Assembly: GCA_038117265.1 (NCBI GenBank)
Contig: JAYOFO010000001.1
Span: 1 to 64,000, forward strand
DNA: 64,000 nucleotides
Source of the DNA: JAYPUG01 sp038117265
GTDB lineage: Bacteria; Pseudomonadota; Alphaproteobacteria; UBA6615
Reading direction: 5' to 3'
The position numbers and the translations under genes were made by a program. The notes beneath the pieces were generated by a model. The model searched no databases, was not told the DNA's origin, and was given only the letters and a program-made list of their open reading frames with translations. Of this stretch, positions 29,002-38,620 are shown piece after piece. Every line of letters begins with the position of its first letter. The first letter of the stretch is position 1.

Positions 29002-29150
29002 GGGGATAAGTCCGCGTCCAGACCGCTTGTGGGGCTTCGGCCCCTATGCCACCTTGAACTCGGATTTGCCCCCGAGTCGCAGCATCTTGGGGCACGGAAC
29101 ATCGGATCCCCAACGCCTATGACGGCGCGGGGCAGCAGGAGAGAGCCACC

Positions 29151-29624
29151 ATGTCAGGCAGCGTCAACAAGGTCATCCTCGTCGGAAATCTGGGCCGCGA
29201 CCCCGAAATCCGTTCCATGCAGTCGGGTGACAAGGTGTGCAACCTGTCCGTTGCCACCTCGGAGCGCTGGCGCGACCGCAACACCGGCGAAATGAACGAG
29301 AAGACCGAGTGGCACCGGGTGGTGATCTTCGACCAGAAGCTGGTCGAGGTGGCCGAGAAATACCTGCAGAAGGGCGCCAAGCTCTTCCTCGAGGGCCAGC
29401 TCCAGACCCGCAAATGGACCGACCAGTCGGGCCAGGAGAAGTACACCACCGAGGTGGTGCTGCAGCGCTTCCGGGGCGAACTGGTGATGCTGGATTCCCG
29501 TGGCGGCGGCCAGGGCGGCGGGGGCTACGATTCCGCGCCCGATTACGGCGGCGCCCAGCCGGCGATGGCGGCCGCGGGCGGCGGCGGGATGGCCGACGAC
29601 CTGGACGACGAGATTCCGTTCTAG
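29151..29624 (+). CDS. ssb: Single-stranded DNA-binding protein
   Basis: 157-residue SSB. The OB fold (about 1-112) starts SVNKVILVGNLGRDPEIR and contains WHRVVIFDQKLVEVAEKYL. A Gly-rich linker follows, and the acidic tip DDLDDEIPF is the docking site for partner proteins such as RecG, RecQ and PriA. A GGAGAGAG ribosome site precedes the ATG. It is divergent from uvrA, an arrangement common in proteobacteria. Confidence 0.97.
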   Translation: MSGSVNKVILVGNLGRDPEIRSMQSGDKVCNLSVATSERWRDRNTGEMNEKTEWHRVVIFDQKLVEVAEKYLQKGAKLFLEGQLQTRKWTDQSGQEKYTTEVVLQRFRGELVMLDSRGGGQGGGGYDSAPDYGGAQPAMAAAGGGGMADDLDDEIPF

Positions 29625-29633
29625 GGCCGGTGC

Positions 29634-30050
29634 ATAGCCGACGACGCGCCGAGCATTCTTTCCCACGTTTCGATCGGCACCAACGATCTGACGCGCGCGG
29701 CCGCCTTCTACGACCTGGTACTCGAAACGCTGGGCTGCCGCAGGGTGCTGGAACATGACGGCATGGTTGCCTAGGGCATGGCGTTTCCGAAGTTTTTCGT
29801 GCAGGCGCCGTTCGATGGCGTGACGGCCAGTGTCGGAAACGGCACCCATATCGGCTTCATTGCCGCCGACCGGGCATCGGTCGATGCCTTTCACGCCGCC
29901 GCGCTGGCGGCGGGTGCCACGGACGACGGCGCACCGGGCCCGCGTCCCGCATACGGAGCGGCCTATTACGGGTGTTTCGTGCGCGATCCGGACGGCCGCA
30001 AGATCGAGGCCACGTTCTGGGATGTGAGCCTCGATCCGGGCGCCGGCTGA
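29634..30050 (+). pseudogene. VOC/glyoxalase gene with ATA in place of the start and an in-frame TAG
   Basis: A full VOC domain of about 138 residues can be read from 29634: ADDAPSILSHVSIGTNDLTRAA at the start, then after the stop MAFPKFFVQAPFDG and GTHIGFIAADRASVDAFHA, ending VRDPDGRKIEATFWD. The first codon of the expected protein is ATA rather than ATG, and TAG interrupts it at 29772-29774 (DGMVA-stop-GMAFPK). The ATG at 29778 opens the 90-residue remainder, which lacks the first module. The last ligand position (KIEATFWD) is kept. It starts 9 nt after ssb. Confidence 0.7.
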
Positions 30051-30111
30051 GGTCGTTGCGGCCGCCGAATCGCACTCGACTCCGCGCCGCGTGCAACCCT
30101 GCCCTTCCTTG

Positions 30112-30131
30112 CCCGAATCCCGGGATTCGGG
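30112..30131. repeat. Perfect 20-bp palindrome upstream of gyrA
   Basis: CCCGAATCCCGGGATTCGGG is a perfect inverted repeat, 83 nt ahead of the gyrA ATG and 61 nt after the broken VOC gene. It could be an 8-bp hairpin with a CCGG loop (no T-tract follows, so a weak terminator) or a dimeric repressor site. Confidence 0.6.
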
Positions 30132-30214
30132 TAGGGTCTGACGATGAAATTCCACCCGATTCGCCGCGTGATATGCCGTATTAGAATCACGCCACAAATT
30201 ATTGAAATCGTACG

Positions 30215-33049
30215 ATGAGTGATCAATCGGCCGAACTGCCGCCGGACGGGTTCGATATCGCGCCGGTGACCATCGAGGAGGAGATGAAATCCTCCTACCT
30301 CGATTACGCCATGAGCGTCATCGTGGCCCGCGCGCTGCCCGATGTGCGCGACGGGCTGAAACCGGTCCACCGCCGTATCCTGTACTCGATGAAGGAGTCC
30401 GGTTTCGAGTGGAACCGGCCCTACCGCAAGTCGGCGCGCATCGTCGGCGACGTCATGGGCAAGTACCACCCGCACGGCGACGCGGCGATCTATGACGCCA
30501 TGGTGCGCATGGCGCAGGATTTCTCCATGCGCCTGGAACTGGTCGATGGCCAGGGCAATTTCGGCTCGATGGACGGCGATCCCGCGGCGGCCATGCGCTA
30601 CACCGAGGCGCGCCTGTCCAAGGCGGCGCACACGCTGATCGAAGACATCGACCGCGCGACGGTCGACTTCCAGCCCAACTACGACGAGAGCGTCACCGAA
30701 CCGGTCGTCCTGCCGGCCCAGTATCCCAACCTGCTGGTCAACGGTGCCGGCGGCATCGCGGTGGGCATGGCGACCAACATCCCGCCGCACAATTTGGGCG
30801 AGGTGATCGACGCCTGCTGCGCCTATATCGACAATCCCGAGGTCTCGATCGACGAGATCCTCGGGATCATGCCGGGCCCCGACTTCCCGACCGGCGCGAC
30901 GATCGTGGGCACCAGCGGCATCCGCGCGGCCTTCCACACCGGCCGTGGCTCGGTGGTGATCCGCGCCAAGACCTCGTTCGAGGACATTTCCAGCGGCCGC
31001 ACGGCGATCATCGTCAGCGAGATTCCCTACCAGGTGAACAAGTCGCGGATGATCGAGCGGATCGCCGAGGTAGCCCACGAGAAGATCATCGAGGGCATCT
31101 CGGACCTGCGCGACGAGAGCGACCGGCACGGCGTGCGCGTGGTGATCGAGCTCAAGCGCGACGCCGAGCCCGAGGTGGTGCTCAACCAGCTCTACCGTTA
31201 CACCCCGCTGCAGACCTCGTTCGGCGTCAACATGCTGGCGCTCAACGGCGGCCGGCCCGAGCTGCTCAACGTCAAGGACATCATCGCCGCCTTCGTGAAG
31301 TTCCGCGAGGAGGTGATCACGCGGCGCACGATCTACGAGCTCGGCCGGGCGCGCGACCGGGCCCACACCCTGGTCGGACTCGCCATCGCGGTGGCCAACC
31401 TCGACCCCGTCATCGAGCTGATCCGCGCCGCCAAGGATGCCAACCAGGCTCGCGAACAGCTCTGTGCCAAGCGCTGGCAGGCCCTCGACGTGGCGCCGCT
31501 GATCGCGCTGATCGACGAGCCGGGCCGCGAGGTCGACGAGAAGGGCACCTACCAGCTGTCGGAGGAGCAGGCGAAGGCGATCCTCGAACTGCGCCTGCAC
31601 CGGCTGACCGGCCTCGAGCGCGACAAGATCGCCCGGGACCTGGAGGAGCTGGTCGAGCGGATCAAGGAATACCTCTCGATCCTCGACAGCCGCGAGAAGC
31701 TCTACGGCGTGCTGCGCGACGAGCTGCTGGCGATGCGCGAGGAATTCGCCGATCCGCGCCGCACCGAGATCGTCGAGGGCGAGTTCGAGCAGGACATCGA
31801 GGACCTGATCCAGCGCGAGGACATGGTCGTCACGGTCACCCACAACGGCTACATCCAGCGCGTCCCGCTCTCGACCTACCGGGCCCAGAAGCGCGGCGGC
31901 AAGGGCCGCGCGGGCATGAAGGCGCGCGACGAGGACTTCGTGGCGTCGGTGTTCGTGCTCAACACCCACACGCCGGTGCTGTTCTTCTCGTCGCGGGGCC
32001 TGGTCTACAAGACCAAGGTCTACAAGCTGCCCGTCGGCACGCCCCAGGGGCGCGGCAAGGCGCTGGTCAACCTGCTGCCGCTGGAAGAGGGCGAGTGGAT
32101 CACCACCCTGATGCCGCTGCCCGAGGACGAGGCCCAGGCCGAGGACCTCTTCGTCATGTTCGCGACCGCCTCGGGCAATGTGCGCCGCAACCGGCTGTCC
32201 GACTTCGTGCAGGTCAAGGCGAACGGCAAGATCGCCATGAAGCTCGACGAGGGCGACCAGCTGATCGGCGTGCAGCCTTGCGAGGACACCGACCATGTGC
32301 TGCTGGCGACGGCGAACGCCAAGTCGATCCGCTTCGAGATGGGCGACGTGCGCGTCTTCGCCGGCCGCAATTCGACGGGTGTGCGCGGAATCCGGCTGGC
32401 CGAGGGCGACCGGGTGATCTCGATGTCGATCCTCAAGCACGCGGAATTCTCGATCGCCGAGCGCGCGGCCTATCTCAAGCGCAGCCGCGCCGAACGCGCC
32501 GAGGGGGATGTCGACGAGGCGCCGGCGGAGGTGGCGGTTGATGCGGAGGGCGCGGACGAGGGCGACGGTGAGGCGGTCGAGCTCACCGAGGAACGCTACG
32601 CCGAGCTCGCCGAACTGGAGCAGTTCATCCTGACGGTCACCGCCAACGGCTTCGGCAAGCGGACCTCGGCCTACGAGTACCGGATCACCAACCGCGGCGG
32701 GCAGGGGCTGACGAACATCGTGCTCGCCGATGTCCCGGAAAACGCCGTCGTCGCGTCGTTCCCGGTCGAGGACGACACCGAGCTCGTCATGGTCACCGAC
32801 GGCGGCCAGCTGATCCGCACGGGCGTGTCGGACGTGCGCATCGCCGGCCGTTCGACGCGCGGCGTCACCCTGTTCCGGGTGGCCGACGACGAACGGGTTG
32901 TGACCGTCGCCCATTTGCGCGACGATGACGACGAAGAAGGCGACGATGCCGCCGAATACGCCGAGAACGGCGCAGACGATACGCGGGAAGCGCCGGCGAG
33001 CGACGGGAACAACGACGCGCCGGAGACGGACGACGATGGCGAAGATTGA
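30215..33049 (+). CDS. gyrA: DNA gyrase subunit A
   Basis: 944-residue DNA-breaking subunit of gyrase. The catalytic Tyr is residue 129 (AAAMRYTEARL). The quinolone-determining region reads HPHGDAAIYDAM: the position equal to E. coli Ser83 is Ala90, while Asp94 (E. coli Asp87) is kept. The GyrA box QKRGGKG opens the C-terminal DNA-wrapping domain, which identifies gyrase rather than topoisomerase IV. An acidic insertion (about 760-800) and an acidic tail make it longer than the E. coli protein. It overlaps coaD by 14 nt. Confidence 0.97.
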   Translation: MSDQSAELPPDGFDIAPVTIEEEMKSSYLDYAMSVIVARALPDVRDGLKPVHRRILYSMKESGFEWNRPYRKSARIVGDVMGKYHPHGDAAIYDAMVRMAQDFSMRLELVDGQGNFGSMDGDPAAAMRYTEARLSKAAHTLIEDIDRATVDFQPNYDESVTEPVVLPAQYPNLLVNGAGGIAVGMATNIPPHNLGEVIDACCAYIDNPEVSIDEILGIMPGPDFPTGATIVGTSGIRAAFHTGRGSVVIRAKTSFEDISSGRTAIIVSEIPYQVNKSRMIERIAEVAHEKIIEGISDLRDESDRHGVRVVIELKRDAEPEVVLNQLYRYTPLQTSFGVNMLALNGGRPELLNVKDIIAAFVKFREEVITRRTIYELGRARDRAHTLVGLAIAVANLDPVIELIRAAKDANQAREQLCAKRWQALDVAPLIALIDEPGREVDEKGTYQLSEEQAKAILELRLHRLTGLERDKIARDLEELVERIKEYLSILDSREKLYGVLRDELLAMREEFADPRRTEIVEGEFEQDIEDLIQREDMVVTVTHNGYIQRVPLSTYRAQKRGGKGRAGMKARDEDFVASVFVLNTHTPVLFFSSRGLVYKTKVYKLPVGTPQGRGKALVNLLPLEEGEWITTLMPLPEDEAQAEDLFVMFATASGNVRRNRLSDFVQVKANGKIAMKLDEGDQLIGVQPCEDTDHVLLATANAKSIRFEMGDVRVFAGRNSTGVRGIRLAEGDRVISMSILKHAEFSIAERAAYLKRSRAERAEGDVDEAPAEVAVDAEGADEGDGEAVELTEERYAELAELEQFILTVTANGFGKRTSAYEYRITNRGGQGLTNIVLADVPENAVVASFPVEDDTELVMVTDGGQLIRTGVSDVRIAGRSTRGVTLFRVADDERVVTVAHLRDDDDEEGDDAAEYAENGADDTREAPASDGNNDAPETDDDGED

Positions 33050-33569
33050 GCGGGTCGGGGTCTATCCCGGCACCTTCGACCCGATAACCAATGGACATAT
33101 GGACATCATCAAGCGGGCGGCCAAGGTGCTCGACCGGCTGGTGGTGGGCGTTGCGGTGAACGCGGGCAAGGGCCCGCTCTTCTCGCTCGACGAGCGGGTC
33201 GAGATCGTGCGCGACGAAATGGCCATGATCAGCGGCAACGGCCGGCTCGGCAAGATCGAGGTGAAACCTTTCGATTCCCTGCTCATGCAGTTCGCCGAGA
33301 CCGAGGGCGCCCAGTGCATCATCCGCGGCCTGCGGGCCGTCTCGGACTTCGACTACGAGTTCCAAATGGCGGGCATGAATGCGCGCCTGAACCCGGATAT
33401 CGAGATCCTGTTCCTGATGGCCTCAGAGCGGAACCAGTTCATCGCCTCGCGCCTGGTCAAGGAGATCGCGGCGCTGGGCGGCGACATCACCAGCTTCGTG
33501 TCGGCGCCCGTCGCGCTGCGCGTCAACGAGCGGTTCGGGCGTCTCGACCTGCAGGCCGCAAACGAGTAG
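33036..33569 (+). CDS. coaD: Phosphopantetheine adenylyltransferase
   Basis: 177-residue enzyme that joins ATP and 4'-phosphopantetheine to dephospho-CoA, the penultimate step of CoA synthesis. The start ATG at 33036 lies inside the gyrA tail. PGTFDPITNGHMDII (about 9-23) contains the nucleotidyltransferase T/HxGH motif, and IIRGLRAVSDFDYEFQMA near 88 is diagnostic of CoaD. The order gyrA-coaD-cyclophilin is common in Alphaproteobacteria. Confidence 0.95.
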   Translation: MAKIERVGVYPGTFDPITNGHMDIIKRAAKVLDRLVVGVAVNAGKGPLFSLDERVEIVRDEMAMISGNGRLGKIEVKPFDSLLMQFAETEGAQCIIRGLRAVSDFDYEFQMAGMNARLNPDIEILFLMASERNQFIASRLVKEIAALGGDITSFVSAPVALRVNERFGRLDLQAANE

Positions 33570-33578
33570 AAACCCCTC

Positions 33579-34166
33579 ATGTTTCGACGAATCTTTCTAG
33601 CCGGGCTCGCCCTCGGGGTCGGCATCATCCTGGCCGGTGGCGTCGCGCCGACGACCGACACGGCCCAGGCCCAGACCCGAACGCAGGAGCGCGACTTGGA
33701 AAACACACTCTATCTGGACCTCGAAGGCGGACGCGTGACCATCGAGTTGCGCCCCGACCTGGCGCCCAACCATGTCGCGCGGATCAAGGAGCTGGCCCGC
33801 GAGGGCTTCTACGACGGCGTCGTGTTCCACCGCGTGATCGACGGATTCATGGCCCAGACGGGCGATCCGACCGGCACCGGGCGCGGCGGCTCCGACTTGC
33901 CCGACCTGAAGGCCGAGTTCTCGAATACCAACCACGGCCGCGGCGCGGTCTCGATGGCGCGCGCGCAGCACCCTGACAGCGCCAACAGCCAGTTCTTCAT
34001 CGTCTTCGACGACGCCTCGTTCCTTGACGGCCAGTACACCGTGTGGGGCCAGGTGACCGAGGGGATGGAACTGGTCGACAAGATCAAGCGCGGCGACGGC
34101 CAGAGCGGCATGGTCGTGGATCCCGACAAGATCGTGAAGATGCAGGTCGCGGCCGACGCCCAGTAA
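33579..34166 (+). CDS. Periplasmic peptidyl-prolyl isomerase (cyclophilin)
   Basis: 195-residue cyclophilin with a signal peptide (about 1-31, ending TAQAQ). The catalytic core has GVVFHRVIDGFMAQTGDP (about 80-97; Phe, His, Arg), then GAVSMARAQHPDSANSQFFI and FLDGQYTVWGQV. It accelerates proline isomerisation during folding of exported proteins. It is last in gyrA-coaD-ppi and is followed by a strong terminator. Confidence 0.93.
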   Translation: MFRRIFLAGLALGVGIILAGGVAPTTDTAQAQTRTQERDLENTLYLDLEGGRVTIELRPDLAPNHVARIKELAREGFYDGVVFHRVIDGFMAQTGDPTGTGRGGSDLPDLKAEFSNTNHGRGAVSMARAQHPDSANSQFFIVFDDASFLDGQYTVWGQVTEGMELVDKIKRGDGQSGMVVDPDKIVKMQVAADAQ

Positions 34167-34189
34167 AACAAACTGCGGTTTACACGAGA

Positions 34190-34217
34190 ACGGCCCCGCC
34201 TGAGGCGGGGCCGTTTT
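34190..34217 (+). terminator. Rho-independent terminator after the cyclophilin gene
   Basis: Eleven-bp perfect stem ACGGCCCCGCC / GGCGGGGCCGT, TGA loop, then TTTT. It also faces the converging pseudogene on the minus strand. Confidence 0.88.
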
Positions 34218-34245
34218 GCGTTGTTTGTCTAGATGGGCAAGGCGG

Positions 34246-35231
34246 TTAGGCGGCCTTGACCCGGTCGAGGAAGGAGGCGACGGCGGCCTGGAGCTCGTCG
34301 GACTGCGCGCCGAGCTGTTCGGCGGCGCTGAGCACCTGCTGGGACGCGGTGCCGGTCTCCTGGGTGCCGCGCGAGACCTCGACGATGTTCGACGAGACGT
34401 CCTGGGTACCCGATGCGGCCCGCTGGACGTTTTCGGCGATCTCGCGGGTTGCGGCCCCCTGTTCGTCGACCTTGGCGCGTCCGATATCCTGGGTCGGCAG
34501 GCCGATGTCGTGGAACTCGTTGTCGGTGAAGTTCCAGCCGGTATGACAGGCCGAGCACTCGGCCGCATCGGTGAACAGGCGAAAGCCGCGTTTTGCGGAG
34601 TCGGATATGGCGCTCTCGTCGCCGTCGACCCATGCGTCGAACGGGGCGTAGCTCGACACGACAGTGCGTTCGTAGGTGGCAATCGCCTGGATGATGGTGT
34701 CCTCCGTTATGCCGGACTCAGGAAACACCCGCGCGAACCACTCGCGATATCCCTCGATGCCCGACAAGCGCTCGACAAGCGCGTCGAGCGGCATGTTCAT
34801 CTCGACATCGGCCTGGATCGGACCCTTTGCCTGCTCCTCGAGGGTGCCGGCACGGCCGTCCCAGAAGTAGAAACTGATGGCGAACGCCTGGTTCAGGACG
34901 GTCGGGGTGTGGCCCCCAGCGGCGTGTTCTGGCTTCCGATCGCGCGATCCACCGGCGCCTCCCATCCGAACGAGGGATTGTGGCAGCTCGCGCAGTTCAT
35001 GTTCTGGCCCGCACTCACCCGAGGGTCGAAGTAAAGCATCTTGCCCAGCGCCGCCTTCTCGGGCGTGTAGGGATTGTAGTCGGGGAACGGGATGGTTTCC
35101 GGACGCTTGTAGTGCTGCTTCAGCGCCTGCGTATCGGCGCTTGCAAGCTGTTCGGCAGATGCGACGTCAACGCCGCCGGAAAGGACACCGAGGCTGGCGG
35201 CCAACAACAGGCCCACCAAGCGTTAGCCCAT
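34246..35231 (-). pseudogene. Broken di-heme cytochrome c peroxidase fused to a chemotaxis-receptor C-terminus
   Basis: The 5' part reads as a periplasmic MauG/CcpA-type peroxidase: signal sequence, AALGKMLYFDPRVS, heme motif CASCH. At a run of five C (34913-34917 on the plus strand) the frame breaks. One more base would join NTPLG to GHTPTVLNQAFAISFYFWDG and the second heme motif CSACH. After GLPTQDIGRAKVD the peroxidase C-terminus is missing; instead the frame continues into 72 residues (from about 34464) of a methyl-accepting chemotaxis protein tail (EQGAATREIAENVQRA, SQQVLSAAEQL, FLDRVKAA). An ATG at 35231 is followed by TAA at codon 3 (35223-35225), so only a TTG at 35219 could start it. 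Not functional as a peroxidase. Confidence 0.75.
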
Positions 35232-35668
35232 CCGATTGGGTGAGAGAATCATAACGGGTTCCAGATAATGGTTGCGATTGCTTATCGGTTGCGCTGCAAA
35301 CTGACGCCGAATTGCTAATCACACGTAAACTCGAAGGGATTTTCCGGGTATTTTCGCGTTTGTCCCGAACGGCATCGCCCGCATCGGCTCGGAATGCCTT
35401 AGTTGCGGGCATTCATGCGTTCCCATGCATACCGCGTAAGTGCGTGAAGGCGAATTCGACAATTGGCGCGCGCACGGGGTGGCGGGGCGCGATCCCGGCT
35501 TCGAAAAGCACGGCCGGATGGCCCATCGTCGCGACACCAGATTCGGGAAACAGGACGGGCTGCGGGCCGCCCCTTCGCTTTGGGCGATTGTTTCGCCGTG
35601 CACCGTATCGCGCGGCGGCAGAGCCGGTTGACCGTGGCCGCGGCGCCTGCCATTTAGGGCGCGTCGGT
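35232..35668. other. Intergenic, no gene recognised
   Basis: About 440 bases between the broken peroxidase and tRNA-Lys. Several short frames are open on both strands, but none has a family motif or ribosome site. It may be remnant sequence of a lost gene together with the tRNA promoter. Confidence 0.45.
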
Positions 35669-35744
35669 GGGCCCGTAGCTCAGCTGGTAGAGCAACTGAC
35701 TTTTAATCAGTAGGTCTCAGGTTCGAACCCTGACGGGCTCACCA
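35669..35744 (+). tRNA. tRNA-Lys(TTT)
   Basis: 76-nt cloverleaf including an encoded CCA. The acceptor GGGCCCG pairs with CGGGCTC (one G-T), the anticodon arm CTGAC-TTTTAAT-CAG gives anticodon TTT, and the T-arm contains GGTTCGAACCC. Confidence 0.97.
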
Positions 35745-35784
35745 CCGTCTTTCGGATTCAGATCAATGGCTTGCGTGCGTGTTT

Positions 35785-36816
35785 TCACGCCGCATCGCGC
35801 TTCGGGATGCCGCCTTCGCGCACCCAGTGATAGCGCTCGTCGAGCAGCGGCGAGAGCGGGCGGCGCCTCGAATCGTCCAGCGCGATCCACAGCCGCAGCA
35901 GTAGCCGGTTCTTCGCCGGATCTCCCCAATCCTCGAACGGCGAGCGGCCGTGCAGGGTCGTGTGGTTGTTGATGAACTGCATGTCGCCCGGCTCGAAATC
36001 CATCGTCAGCCGCATCTCGGGACGCTCGGCGACCGAATGGGCGAATTCCAGCGCCTCCCATTGCGCGGGCGTCGGTGCCAAGTGTTCGCCGTGGCGCGTG
36101 GTGGAGCGGACGAAGAACTTGTTGGTGAAGCGCGCCGTGACCTTGCCCTGCGCGACCGAGAAGATCGGCACCATGTAGTAACCCGGCTCGCCCGGCGGCT
36201 CGTCGCCGCGCCAGTCGACGGCCAGCGGTTCGTAGAGGTGCGGCAGCAGGTCGGGTCGTTCGTCGCGTATGACGTTGTGCATCGCCAGCGAGCTGACGAT
36301 GTGGCTCTCGCCGCCGCGGCGCGCGGCGTTGACGCAGAACAGGCCGAGGATGTCGGTCGGCAGCTGGTCGGTGTGGAACTGCAGCTCGCCGGCCGTCTGA
36401 TAGCCGCGCGCGTCGGGGTCGCCCATGGTGCGGCCCTCGTCGCGGACATAGCCGACCATGTGACCGCGCGGGTTCTGCGAGACCGGCGTGCCCATGTGGC
36501 AGCCGATCCCCCAGTAGATCAGGTCGCACTCGGCGGGCGTGTAGCGCGCGCGCGGCAGGCCGCGCAGCAGCGCAACGCCGCAGCCGTGCGAGACCTGTTC
36601 CACGACCCGGTCGAGCTTGCCCCGCAGCCGGTCCAGCGGGAACAGCGACCGGTCGAAGGGCAGGGACGCGCCCGCATCCTTCGCCGCGGCCAGTGCCGCC
36701 TCGATCTCGGCGAAGTCGTCTGCATCGAGGCGGACGATCCAGTCGCCGCGGCACTGCAGGTCGGCGCCCAGCCAGACGTCGGGGCCCTTCAGGCGGTCGG
36801 TCATCATCTCGGGCAT
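35785..36816 (-). CDS. TauD/TfdA-family Fe(II)/2-oxoglutarate dioxygenase
   Basis: 343-residue non-heme iron oxygenase. The HxD pair is in LQFHTDQLP (near 147), the distal His in INNHTTLHGRSPF (near 285), and the 2-oxoglutarate Arg in LLLRLWIALDD. This resembles the gamma-butyrobetaine hydroxylase/TauD superfamily members that hydroxylate small organic acids. It stands alone, converging with tRNA-Lys, with no transporter or partner beside it, so the substrate cannot be named. Confidence 0.88.
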   Translation of the reverse strand: MPEMMTDRLKGPDVWLGADLQCRGDWIVRLDADDFAEIEAALAAAKDAGASLPFDRSLFPLDRLRGKLDRVVEQVSHGCGVALLRGLPRARYTPAECDLIYWGIGCHMGTPVSQNPRGHMVGYVRDEGRTMGDPDARGYQTAGELQFHTDQLPTDILGLFCVNAARRGGESHIVSSLAMHNVIRDERPDLLPHLYEPLAVDWRGDEPPGEPGYYMVPIFSVAQGKVTARFTNKFFVRSTTRHGEHLAPTPAQWEALEFAHSVAERPEMRLTMDFEPGDMQFINNHTTLHGRSPFEDWGDPAKNRLLLRLWIALDDSRRRPLSPLLDERYHWVREGGIPKRDAA

Positions 36817-37115
36817 CGGCAGGTCCCCCGGGTTCGCGACGTGCGGAGGACAGAGTCGGCAATCGCCCCGGACCGGTCAAGCCGGATGCGCCCCGACATT
36901 AAATTCCTGATTTTCTTGACAAAGCAGCTGCCGAGGCCCACATGGGGGCAATTGATTATCTCGCGATTGCGCGAAGCGCTGCCCGTTTGCGGCGTACGTC
37001 CCGGGAATAAATATCAAAAAACCCGCCGCACCGGCCGCGCCCGGAAGCAGCGAAAACGCCGGGTCCGACGGGCCTTCGAATGCCATCCGGACAGCCCGGC
37101 GAACAAGGATTACCA
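36817..37115. other. Intergenic with possible helicase promoter
   Basis: About 300 bases between divergent genes. A consensus -35 TTGACA is at 36916-36921, but the sequence 17 nt on (CACATG) is a poor -10. An A/T-rich patch lies near 37007-37020. A long 5' leader would be usual for cold-induced DEAD-box helicases. No coding sequence is recognised. Confidence 0.35.
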
Positions 37116-38363
<1,248 letters not shown>

Positions 38364-38385
38364 GACCGATACGAACGAGGACCCA

Positions 38386-38547
38386 ATGGCCCGAAAACCG
38401 AACTACGACTTCGAAAAACGCCAGCGCGAGATCCAGAAGAAGGCCAAGAAGGCCGCCAAGGCCGAAGCCAAGCGCGAGGCGGCCGAGGCGCGCAAGGACA
38501 CCGGCGAACCGGGCGCGCCCGCCGCACTGGACGAAAAGACGGACTGA
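38386..38547 (+). CDS. Small Lys/Ala-rich conserved protein
   Basis: 53-residue highly charged protein, MARKPNYDFEKRQREIQKK followed by an Ala/Lys helix. Short proteins with the MARKPNYxFEKRQ start are widespread in Proteobacteria without known function. A GAGGA ribosome site precedes the ATG. It lies 22 nt after the helicase, so it may belong to the same transcript and RNA-related function (inference). Confidence 0.75.
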   Translation: MARKPNYDFEKRQREIQKKAKKAAKAEAKREAAEARKDTGEPGAPAALDEKTD

Positions 38548-38552
38548 ACCAG

Positions 38553-38578
38553 GGATCGCGGCCTTCGCGCCGCGATCC
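38553..38578 (+). terminator. Hairpin, probable terminator
   Basis: Ten-bp perfect stem GGATCGCGGC / GCCGCGATCC with loop CTTCGC, five nt after the small-protein stop. There is no strong T-tract. Confidence 0.5.
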
Positions 38579-38620
38579 GATCCGGTTTGACGCGGCACGC
38601 GCACTGTTCTTAATGGGCGG

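Noticed and set aside
35232..35668. Small coding genes upstream of tRNA-Lys
   Set aside because: Open frames of 60-130 codons occur on both strands but none has a motif or ribosome site; not supported.
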